Shown: positions 22,132 through 28,082 of the stretch, in pieces
Position numbering within the stretch: the stretch's first letter is position 1
Layout of the letters: each line of letters starts with the position of its first letter
From: JBQTIQ01 sp052387955
GTDB taxonomy: Bacteria; Actinomycetota; Acidimicrobiia; Acidimicrobiales; JACDCH01
NCBI GenBank assembly: GCA_052387955.1
Contig: JBQTIQ010000082.1
Span: 1 to 28,082 of the forward strand
Length of the DNA stretch: 28,082 nucleotides
Direction of reading: 5' to 3'
Program-made: the position numbers and the translations under genes
The notes under the pieces: generated by a model
Database searches by the model: none
What the model was told of the DNA's origin: nothing
The model's input: only the letters and a program-made list of their open reading frames with translations

Positions 22132-22505
22132 GCGTCCCCCCCGACCTCGAACCAGACCATCTTGCCTTCTCCCACCGGTTCGACTCCCCACACAAGGGTG
22201 AGACGGTCGAGCAGGAACAGCCCTCGGCCGGTCACCGAATCGGGCGAGAAGCGGCGCCGCATCGGCACCAGGGGCGACCCGTCTTCGACCTCGACCCGCA
22301 ACCGTCCGTCGGCGCGGCGCTGGAGGCGCACCTTGACCGGTGTGCCGGCGTGGAGGACGGCGTTGGTAACGACCTCGGACAGCGCCACCAGGAGCTCGTC
22401 GAGCGACGAATAATCGTCGAGCCACGCCGCCACCCGTCTCCGGGCCTCCCGGGGAGTCCCCTTCTCGGCAGGAAGGTCGAAATGCAGGTCGGCTACCGCT
22501 CCCAT
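22128..22505 (-). CDS. RsbW/SpoIIAB-like anti-sigma factor serine kinase
   Basis: A 125-aa GHKL-type ATPase domain protein. The N-box ALSEVVTNAVLHAGTP holds E44 and N48, G1 is VEVEDGSPLVP (D75, G76), and G2 is GRGLFLLDRL (from G93). Such kinases phosphorylate a STAS antagonist on serine and sequester a sigma factor; the coupled downstream gene supplies the STAS partner. No sigma factor or PP2C phosphatase gene is nearby, so those partners must lie elsewhere. ATG 22505 is chosen because the domain starts directly after it; the frame is open upstream but crosses the promoter region of the divergent SDR gene. Confidence 0.83.
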   Translation of the reverse strand: MGAVADLHFDLPAEKGTPREARRRVAAWLDDYSSLDELLVALSEVVTNAVLHAGTPVKVRLQRRADGRLRVEVEDGSPLVPMRRRFSPDSVTGRGLFLLDRLTLVWGVEPVGEGKMVWFEVGGDA

Positions 22506-22544
22506 TGCGTCTCTACTGCCATGAAGCCGACATCGGTGCTCGGG

Positions 22545-22550
22545 ACGATA
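22545..22550 (-). promoter_or_regulatory. Possible -10 of the rsbW-STAS operon
   Basis: TATCGT on the minus strand lies 39 nt before ATG 22505, giving a leader of roughly 33 nt. No strong ribosome site is seen. Confidence 0.35.
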
Positions 22551-22620
22551 GTTCAGCACCGCGCCGGACCGGTAGCCAATGAGGGTGGTCCCGGGGCGGT
22601 AGCGGGCGTGGTCGCGTCCG

Positions 22621-22626
22621 TAGAGT
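22621..22626 (+). promoter_or_regulatory. -10 element of the SDR gene
   Basis: TAGAGT ends 6 nt before ATG 22633. The six bases between are CGGAGG, so the site could act as a ribosome site only on longer transcripts. Confidence 0.45.
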
Positions 22627-22632
22627 CGGAGG

Positions 22633-23412
22633 ATGGACATCGAGGGTGCAGCCGCGATCGTCACCGGTGCGGCGTCCGGTCTGGGCGAGGCCACGGCAAG
22701 GTGCCTGGCCGACCGGGGCATGCGGGTGGTGGTCGCTGACGTGGCACCGGCGCGGGGGGCACAGGTGGCGGCCGACATCGACGGTGTCTTCGTCCGGACC
22801 GACGTGACCCAGCCCGATCAGGTCATCGCCGCGATCGATGCCGCCGCCGACCTCGGACCACTGCGGGTGCTGATCTGCTGTGCCGGCATCGGCTGGGCTC
22901 AGCGCACGATCGGGCGCGACGGCGACTACGGCTCGGCTCATGACCTCGAGGCGTTCGCCCACATCGTCCGCGTGAACCTGATCGGGACGTTCAACTGCCT
23001 CCGGCTCGCCGCCACGGCAATGAGCCGGCTCGAACCCGTTGACGGGTCGGGCGAGCGGGGCGCGGTGGTCAACACCGCGTCGGCCGCCGCCTTCGAGGGC
23101 CAGATCGGACAGGTGGCGTACGCCTCCTCCAAGGGGGGCGTGGTCGGTATGACGCTGCCCGCCGCCCGCGACCTGGCCGTGGTCGGGATCCGGGTCAACA
23201 CCATCGCTCCCGGGCTCATCGACACACCGATCTACGGCGAGGGCGAACAGGCCGAGCAGTTCAAGGAGCGGATCTCGCCCGGTGTGCTGTTCCCCCGCCG
23301 TTTCGGCACCCCCGACGAGTTCGCCCGCCTTGCCCTCGAACTCGTCACCAACGGCTACATGAACGGCGAGACGGTCCGCCTCGACGGCGGCCTGCGCATG
23401 CCCCCGAAATAA
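22633..23412 (+). CDS. Short-chain dehydrogenase, 3-hydroxyacyl-CoA dehydrogenase type 2-like
   Basis: A 259-aa classical SDR. The nucleotide-binding motif TGAASGLG is at 11-18, ADVA near 35 suits NAD+ (acidic end of strand 2), and CCAGIG near 83 replaces NNAG. Catalytic residues are N115, S150, Y163 and K167 (YASSK). The string AAFEGQIGQVAYASSKGGVVGMTLPAARDLA and the C-terminal GYMNGETVRLDGGLRM are typical of the HSD17B10/type 2 3-hydroxyacyl-CoA dehydrogenase group, so it probably oxidises short hydroxyacyl-CoAs in beta-oxidation or branched amino-acid breakdown. Other alcohol substrates are possible. It is divergent from the rsbW-like gene. Confidence 0.87.
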   Translation: MDIEGAAAIVTGAASGLGEATARCLADRGMRVVVADVAPARGAQVAADIDGVFVRTDVTQPDQVIAAIDAAADLGPLRVLICCAGIGWAQRTIGRDGDYGSAHDLEAFAHIVRVNLIGTFNCLRLAATAMSRLEPVDGSGERGAVVNTASAAAFEGQIGQVAYASSKGGVVGMTLPAARDLAVVGIRVNTIAPGLIDTPIYGEGEQAEQFKERISPGVLFPRRFGTPDEFARLALELVTNGYMNGETVRLDGGLRMPPK

Positions 23413-23531
23413 GGCTGTGCTGGCTGGCGTTCCCTGGCCACGCAGGCCGGGCTGGGCCGCACCTGCGCTGGCGCTCCGGTGCTCGCATCGGTGAGCGAGT
23501 GCAGCGCCGTCGGCGGCTCGGAGCGCTCGAG

Positions 23532-24440
23532 TCAGGTCCGAGAAGTCGCCGCCCGGAAGGCCGATTCGACGTCGCCGTGACGGAACTTGAAGCCGCTGGC
23601 CTCCAGCTTCTCGGGCAGGACCCGGGCGCTGGTGAACAACAACATGTCGGCCCGGTCGCCGCCCAGCAGGAGCCGGGGGCCGAAGGAGGGCACCGGTAGC
23701 TTCGTCGGCCGGTGCAGGACCTTCCCCAGCGCCTTGGTGAACTCGGCGTTGGTGACCGGCTCGGGGGCGCTGAGGTTGACAGGGCCGGCGATGTCGTTGT
23801 TGAGCAGGAAACGGATGGCGGCGACCTCGTCATCGATCGACACCCAGCTCCACCATTGCCGGCCGGCGCCCATCTTGGCCCCGGCACCGAGCTTGAACAC
23901 GGGCAGCATCTTCGCCAGCGCCCCGCCCTTGGCGGAGAGGACCATGGCGCTGCGCAGGTGGGCCACCCGGATACCGGCGGCGCCCGCCGCCGCCGTCGCC
24001 TGCTCCCAGCCGACGCACAGGTCGGAGAGGAAATTGCCGGGCTGGGGGACCGACGACTCGGTGAGCACCTCGTCGCCCCGATCGCCGTAGTACCCGATGG
24101 CCGAGCCCGACACCAACGCCCGCGGCGGTTGGTCGAGGCCGGCGAGGGCCTGTGACAGCAACGTGGTGCCGTCGATCCGGCTGTCCACGACGAGCTGCTT
24201 GCGCTCGTCGGTCAGGCGCCGGTCGCCGATCCCGGCGCCGGCCAGGTTGACCACCGCGTCGACGCCTTCGAGGGCGGCGGCATCGATGGTGCCGGCCTCC
24301 ACGTCCCACGTGACCGAACCGTGCCCATTGCGGGGTGAACCGGGCCGCACCACGGGGAGGACCTGGTGTCCTTCGGCGGTCAGGGACGTCGCCAGAGCGG
24401 AGCCGATGAGACCGTGGGAGCCGGTGATAGCAACCTTCAT
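23532..24440 (-). CDS. TIGR01777-family epimerase-like protein
   Basis: A 302-aa extended-SDR protein. The N-terminal ITGSHGLIGSAL is the Rossmann GxxGxxG, and VNLAGAGIGDRRLTDERK and SGSAIGYYGDRGDEVLTE are diagnostic of the TIGR01777 group (SDR39U1/YfcH). The C-terminal DUF1731 region has PVPSFGPRLLLGGDRADMLL and LEASGFKFRHGDVESAF. Length is normal for the family. The physiological reaction is not known; NADP(H) binding is expected. ATG 24440 is preceded by a minus-strand TAGGGT 6 nt away, so it should be leaderless. It is divergent from ceoB and converges with the SDR gene over a 119-bp gap with no clear terminator. Confidence 0.87.
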   Translation of the reverse strand: MKVAITGSHGLIGSALATSLTAEGHQVLPVVRPGSPRNGHGSVTWDVEAGTIDAAALEGVDAVVNLAGAGIGDRRLTDERKQLVVDSRIDGTTLLSQALAGLDQPPRALVSGSAIGYYGDRGDEVLTESSVPQPGNFLSDLCVGWEQATAAAGAAGIRVAHLRSAMVLSAKGGALAKMLPVFKLGAGAKMGAGRQWWSWVSIDDEVAAIRFLLNNDIAGPVNLSAPEPVTNAEFTKALGKVLHRPTKLPVPSFGPRLLLGGDRADMLLFTSARVLPEKLEASGFKFRHGDVESAFRAATSRT

Positions 24441-24446
24441 GGGCCG

Positions 24447-24452
24447 ACCCTA
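24447..24452 (-). promoter_or_regulatory. -10 element of the TIGR01777 gene
   Basis: TAGGGT on the minus strand ends 6 nt before ATG 24440, again the leaderless arrangement. Confidence 0.5.
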
Positions 24453-24512
24453 CGGTGCCGACGCGGCGTTTCCCCGGGCCGGCGCCCTTGCCGTCGGCGC
24501 CAGGCGGGTCAG

Positions 24513-24518
24513 TACCAT
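24513..24518 (+). promoter_or_regulatory. -10 element of the ceoBC operon
   Basis: TACCAT lies 41 nt before GTG 24560. The leader carries GGGAGG at 24545-24550, so ceoB is probably translated from a leadered transcript. Confidence 0.4.
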
Positions 24519-24559
24519 GCCGCCGGTGCCCGCCCCTGGGGCACGGGAGGCAGGTGAAC

Positions 24560-25225
24560 GTGCACGTCGTGGTGGTCGGGTGCGGCCGGGTCGGCTCGGG
24601 ACTGGCAGCCGCCGTCGAGGCGGCGGGCCATTCGGTGGCCATCATCGACCGTCGCGAGGAGGCGTTCACCCGTCTGTCGCCCGAGGTGCAGGGCCCTCGC
24701 ATCGTGGGAGTGGGCTTCGACCGCGACCGCTTGGCCGAGGCTGGCATCGAGCGGGCCGGGGCGGTGGCGGCCGTCACCAACGGTGACAACTCGAACATCA
24801 TGATCGCCCGGGTGGCCAAGGAGACCTACGGCATCCCGAGGGTGGTCGCCCGTATCTACGATCCCCGCCGGGCCGCCATCTACGAGCGTCTCGGTATACC
24901 CACGGTGGCCACCGTGCGATGGGCCACCGAACGGGTGTTGCGCCGCATCCTGCCCGAGTCGCCGGCGGTCGAGTGGATCGATCCCAGCGCCAAGGTGTGC
25001 CTGCTCGAACGCCTGGTGCCCGCAGGTTGGGCCGGGCGTGAGATCAGGGAGGCCGAGCTCGACGATGTGGCCCGCATCGTGGCCGTCAGCCGGCTGGGCC
25101 AGTCCCAGCTTCCTCAGCCCGGCACCGTGCTCCAGGACGGCGACGTCGTCTACGCGGCCGTGGCCGGCGACCGCATCGGTGACTTCGACCAGCACCTCGC
25201 CACCGCCCCCACCGGGGGAGCCTGA
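24560..25225 (+). CDS. ceoB: Trk-type potassium uptake regulatory protein, RCK domains (CeoB-like)
   Basis: A 221-aa cytoplasmic NAD-binding regulator of K+ transport. RCK_N: VVGCGRVGSGLA is the GxGxxG dinucleotide loop, AIIDR ends strand 2, GVGFDRDRLAEAGIERA and GDNSNIMIARVAKETYGIPRVVARIYDP follow. RCK_C covers about residues 135-221 (LVPAGWAGREI, GTVLQDGDVVYAAV). The segment RRAAIYERLGIPTVATVRWATERVL matches my memory of Rv2691 CeoB closely. Such proteins form rings on Trk/Ktr or other transporters and gate them by NAD(H) or nucleotides. GTG 24560 is preferred because GGGAGG lies 9 nt away; GTG 24554 would be only 3 nt away. ceoC follows after one base. Confidence 0.88.
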   Translation: MHVVVVGCGRVGSGLAAAVEAAGHSVAIIDRREEAFTRLSPEVQGPRIVGVGFDRDRLAEAGIERAGAVAAVTNGDNSNIMIARVAKETYGIPRVVARIYDPRRAAIYERLGIPTVATVRWATERVLRRILPESPAVEWIDPSAKVCLLERLVPAGWAGREIREAELDDVARIVAVSRLGQSQLPQPGTVLQDGDVVYAAVAGDRIGDFDQHLATAPTGGA

Positions 25226-25226
25226 C

Positions 25227-25898
25227 ATGCGGGTGGTCATCGCCGGCGGCGGCAACGTGGGCACGTTCATCGCCTCGGAGCTGGCCGCCGCCGGCCACCA
25301 GGTGCTGATCATCGAAGTCGATCCCGCCCGGGTCGCCCAGGCCCGCGCCAACGACGAGCCGGCCGGCGTCGAGTGGTTGGGGGGCGACGCCTGCGAGGTC
25401 ACCGAGCTGGCTCGGGCGCAGCCCGACACCGCCGACGTGGTGGCCGCCGTCACCGGCGACGACGAGGACAACCTGGTCATCTCACTACTGGCCAAACAGG
25501 AGTTCGGGGTGCCCCGGGTGGTGGCCCGGGTCAACAACCCCAAGAACGAGTGGATGTTCAACGAGATGTGGGGCGTCGACGTCTCGGTCTCGACGCCCCA
25601 TTTGCTGACCGCGCTGGTCGAGGAGGCGGTGTCGGTGGGCAGCCTCGTACGGCTCTTGAGCTTCGAGGGCGGACGCGCCCGTCTCGTCGAGGTGACCCTG
25701 GCCGAGGACTCTCCGGCCGCCGACCGCGAGATCGTGGAGCTGGGCTTTCCCCGTGACTGCACCGTCGTGGCCATCCTGCGCCAGGACCACGTGGTGGTGC
25801 CCCGCGGTGACACACCGCTGCTGGCGGGCGACGAGGTCCTGGTACTGGTGACGCCGGAGAGCGAGGACGCGGTGCGCCGCCTCCTCGTCGGAAGCTGA
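25227..25898 (+). CDS. ceoC: Trk-type potassium uptake regulatory protein, RCK domains (CeoC-like)
   Basis: A 223-aa second RCK protein, partner of the one before it. VVIAGGGNVGTFIASEL is the nucleotide-binding loop, LIIEVDPARV places the acidic residue after strand 2, and GDDEDNLVISLLAKQEFGVPRVVARVNNPKNEWMFNEMWGVDVSVSTP matches CeoC (Rv2692). RCK_C lies in the last 80 residues (RQDHVVVPRGDTPLLAGDEVLVLV). ATG 25227 is one base after the ceoB stop, with GGGGGAG upstream, so they form one operon and presumably a hetero-oligomer. No TrkH/G membrane subunit is present; instead a KimA-family transporter follows 112 bp downstream, as beside M. tuberculosis ceoBC. Confidence 0.9.
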   Translation: MRVVIAGGGNVGTFIASELAAAGHQVLIIEVDPARVAQARANDEPAGVEWLGGDACEVTELARAQPDTADVVAAVTGDDEDNLVISLLAKQEFGVPRVVARVNNPKNEWMFNEMWGVDVSVSTPHLLTALVEEAVSVGSLVRLLSFEGGRARLVEVTLAEDSPAADREIVELGFPRDCTVVAILRQDHVVVPRGDTPLLAGDEVLVLVTPESEDAVRRLLVGS

Positions 25899-25969
25899 CG
25901 GCTGGAGTGCGAGTGCAACGAGCGCTTCAGGCCGACGGGGGGAGCGCCAGCTCGCCCGGCGGCGATGGG

Positions 25970-25988
25970 TGTGGGGCGCAGCCCCACA
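25970..25988 (+). promoter_or_regulatory. Perfect hairpin ahead of the second transporter gene
   Basis: TGTGGGGC (25970-25977) and GCCCCACA (25981-25988) form a perfect 8-bp stem with a 3-nt GCA loop, ending 22 nt before GTG 26011. No T-run follows, so it is more likely a leader structure or attenuator than a terminator. It could alter transporter translation or mRNA stability relative to ceoBC. Confidence 0.4.
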
Positions 25989-26010
25989 GGATCGACTGAG
26001 CTCTCGACCG

Positions 26011-27960
26011 GTGGCGTCGTTCCTGAAGCGGTTCCTGGTCGGCAAGCCGCTGGCCAGCGAGGAAGAGTCGTCCCAGCGTCTCCCCAAGCTGGTGGCGCTG
26101 CCGATATTCGCCTCTGACGCCCTCTCCTCCACGGCCTATGCCACCGAGGAGATGCTCTTCGTCCTCGTCCCTGCCGCCGGTCTCGAGATCGCCCTGTCCC
26201 GTCTCGCCCCCATTGCCATCGTGGTGCTGGTGCTGCTGACGATCGTGGTCACCTCCTACCGCCAGGTGGTGCACGCCTACCCGGGGGGCGGGGGCTCCTA
26301 TGTGGTGTCGCGGGAGAACCTGGGGGAGACACCGGCGCTGGTCGCCGGGTCGGCCCTGATGGTCGACTACACCCTGACCGTCGCGGTGTCGATCTCGGCC
26401 GGCGTGGCCGCGATCCTTTCGGCGGCCCGCAGCGACACGCTGAACCAGTACCGGGTGCCGATGTGCATCGGGCTCATCGTGTTGATGACCATCGCCAACC
26501 TGCGCGGCCTCAAGGAGTCCGGGAAGCTTTTCGCCCCGCCCACCTACCTCTACCTGGTGGCACTCGCGTCGCTGTTGGCGTGGGGCCTGTACCGGTCCTT
26601 CACCGGTGATCTGTCACCCCTGCCCGCCGACGAAGCCGCGCTCAGGGAGATCGTGCCCGAGGGCGCGGCCCTGGGCGGGTTGTCCCTCTTCATCATCCTG
26701 CGGGCGTTCTCGTCGGGTGCCATCGCCCTCTCGGGCACGGAGGCCATTTCCAACGGGGTCCCCGCTTTCAAGCCGCCCGAGGCCCGCAACGCGGCTACCA
26801 CGCTGGTGTTGATGGGGGCGATCCTCGGATCGGCCTTCCTCGGCATCTCGGTCCTGGCCCACCGGCTCCGTCCTACCCCGTCGCACGAGGAGACCGTCCT
26901 TTCATCGATGGGCCGGGCCGTGTTCGGCGACGGCAGCCCGCTCTATCTCGTGCTGCAGTTGGCGACGTTCGCCATCCTGATCCTGGCCGCCAACACCGCC
27001 TACAACGGGTTCCCGGGGGTGGCCTCGATCATCGCCCGTGACGGCTTTCTCCCTCGCCAGCTGGCCAACCGGGGCGACCGGCTGGTGTTCTCCAACGGCA
27101 TCGTTGTGCTGGCCGTGGGCGCGGCGCTACTCATCATCGGGTTCGGGGGCAGGACGACCCAGCTGATCCATCTCTACGCCGTCGGTGTGTTCCTCAGCTT
27201 CACGATGTCGCAGACCGGCATGGTCCGTCACCATCTCCGGGTCCGGGAGCCACGTTGGAAACGAGGCCTGGCCATCAACTCCCTCGGGGCGGTGGCCACC
27301 GGGATCGTCGTCGTGGTGGTCATCGTGTCCAAGTTCGCAGTCGGTGCCTGGATCCCGACCGTGATCATCCCGCTGATCGTGGTCCTCTTCCGCGCCATAA
27401 AGCGGCACTACCGACAGGTTGAGGACGCCCTGGCGGTGCCGACCGACTACCGCGTCCCCCGCCACACCCACACCATCGTGGTCCTGGTGGGCCGGGTCCA
27501 CCGGGCGACGCTGGCCGCGCTGACGTACGCCAAGTCGCTGGCACCGGACCGGTTGTTGGCGATGTCGGTGGTAAGCGACGGCCAGCAGGCCGAGGACATC
27601 CAGGCCCAGTGGGCCGCCTACGGCCTCGACATCCCCCTCGAGATCAAGCTGTCGCCGTACCGGGAGCTCACGGGGCCGGTGATGGACTTCATCGACGAGC
27701 TCGACGAGGCCTACGAGAACGACATCGTGACGGTCATCCTGCCCGAGTTCGTGTTGAACCGGTGGTGGCAGCAGATCTTGCACAACCAGAGCGCGTTGCT
27801 GTTGAAGGCCCGTCTGCTCTTCCGTCGCAACACCGTGGTGGTGTCGGTGCCTTACCACATCGAGCACGGTGTGACCGACGTGCTCGCCGATGTCGGGGCG
27901 CCCGACGACGCTGCCGATAGCGGCCGACGGGCCGGGGACGGCGGCCGGCCCCGTCGCTAG
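26011..27960 (+). CDS. KimA-family (APC superfamily) potassium:proton symporter, paralogue 2
   Basis: A 649-aa paralogue of the transporter at 6386, with the same layout of about 12 helices then a cytoplasmic domain from about residue 475 (VPRHTHTIVVLVGRVHRAT, LNRWWQQILHNQSALLLKARLLFRRN). The N-terminus KRFLVGKPLAS, then FASDALSSTAYATEE, places D36 and Y43 exactly as in paralogue 1, which supports GTG 26011 over an in-frame GTG 14 codons upstream; the leader hairpin would otherwise fall in the coding region. Its place directly after ceoB-ceoC matches M. tuberculosis Rv2690c, so the RCK proteins may regulate it. The C-terminal 25 residues are Asp/Gly/Arg-rich. GC bias matches the chromosomal neighbours. 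Confidence 0.85.
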   Translation: MASFLKRFLVGKPLASEEESSQRLPKLVALPIFASDALSSTAYATEEMLFVLVPAAGLEIALSRLAPIAIVVLVLLTIVVTSYRQVVHAYPGGGGSYVVSRENLGETPALVAGSALMVDYTLTVAVSISAGVAAILSAARSDTLNQYRVPMCIGLIVLMTIANLRGLKESGKLFAPPTYLYLVALASLLAWGLYRSFTGDLSPLPADEAALREIVPEGAALGGLSLFIILRAFSSGAIALSGTEAISNGVPAFKPPEARNAATTLVLMGAILGSAFLGISVLAHRLRPTPSHEETVLSSMGRAVFGDGSPLYLVLQLATFAILILAANTAYNGFPGVASIIARDGFLPRQLANRGDRLVFSNGIVVLAVGAALLIIGFGGRTTQLIHLYAVGVFLSFTMSQTGMVRHHLRVREPRWKRGLAINSLGAVATGIVVVVVIVSKFAVGAWIPTVIIPLIVVLFRAIKRHYRQVEDALAVPTDYRVPRHTHTIVVLVGRVHRATLAALTYAKSLAPDRLLAMSVVSDGQQAEDIQAQWAAYGLDIPLEIKLSPYRELTGPVMDFIDELDEAYENDIVTVILPEFVLNRWWQQILHNQSALLLKARLLFRRNTVVVSVPYHIEHGVTDVLADVGAPDDAADSGRRAGDGGRPRR

Positions 27961-27971
27961 TGGTGTGTCCT

Positions 27972-28082
27972 TCAAATGACGCGCGCTTGTTCGAGTGCGA
28001 CGCGTCCTCGGCGGACCTTGGTGAGGATCTCATCCGCGGTCTTGGTCCACACGAATGGCTTCGGGTCGTCGTTGTGATGGGC
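27972..28082 (-). CDS. IS630-family transposase C-terminus (partial at window edge)
   Basis: The last 36 codons of a gene running in from the right edge on the minus strand. PKPFVWTKTADEILTKVRRG is the well-known C-terminal end of IS630-type DDE transposases, followed by RVALEQARVI and TGA at 27974-27972. The catalytic core lies beyond the window. The stop is only 11 bp after the KimA paralogue 2 stop, on the opposite strand, so an IS630 end probably abuts the transporter gene; I see no clear inverted repeat within the available bases. Confidence 0.85.
   Translation of the reverse strand, partial: AHHNDDPKPFVWTKTADEILTKVRRGRVALEQARVI

Noticed and set aside
25899..26010. Possible ydaO-type c-di-AMP riboswitch before the second KimA-like gene
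   Set aside because: Only one simple hairpin is evident; the conserved stretches I know from that riboswitch are not recognisable, and the gap is too short for the full fold plus an expression platform.

Overview
This is high-GC DNA with strong third-position GC bias. A mycothiol S-conjugate amidase (Mca), an F420-type LLM oxidoreductase and a ceoB-ceoC pair together point to an actinobacterium. About ten genes have a TANNNT hexamer ending 6-8 nt before the start codon, the hallmark of leaderless transcription, which fits that assignment. I cannot place it to genus.

Layout. 1-413: a possible 3' gene end and unassigned flank. 414-3217: an IS21-family element (istA, istB, a coupled small third ORF, repeated ends). 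3273-3380: the tail of an IS3-family transposase. 3420-8314: a potassium-type locus. A KdpE-like response regulator and a DUF4118 histidine kinase face a DUF4118/GAF-like membrane protein and a KimA-family transporter across a 206-bp gap that carries TCAAGA direct repeats. 8527-12761: a large LRR-Roc-COR (Roco) GTPase gene, broken by one frameshift near its 3' end. 12923-16710: a leader ORF and a flavodoxin-fold protein, Mca, an SCP2-like protein, a ChbG/HpnK deacetylase and a secreted nuclease. 16860-20130: a small hypothetical gene, an LLM oxidoreductase, an alkB pseudogene and a malonyl-CoA synthetase-like enzyme. 20225-24440: a DUF6891-like protein, a DksA/TraR zinc-finger protein, an RsbW-like kinase with a STAS protein, an SDR and a TIGR01777 epimerase-like protein. 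24560-27960: ceoB-ceoC followed by a second KimA-family transporter. 27972-28082: the C-terminus of an IS630-family transposase.

The main functional theme is potassium homeostasis. Two KimA paralogues sit about 18 kb apart. One is controlled, by inference, by a Kdp-type two-component system although no kdpFABC is visible. The other follows the two Trk-type RCK proteins, the gene neighbourhood known from Mycobacterium tuberculosis (Rv2690c-Rv2692). The first set lies beside IS elements and has looser GC bias, which suggests acquisition. Other items of note are the Roco protein, with about 26 LRRs and a non-canonical Roc switch motif, and two cases where a TAG stop codon is also the first half of the next gene's -10 box.
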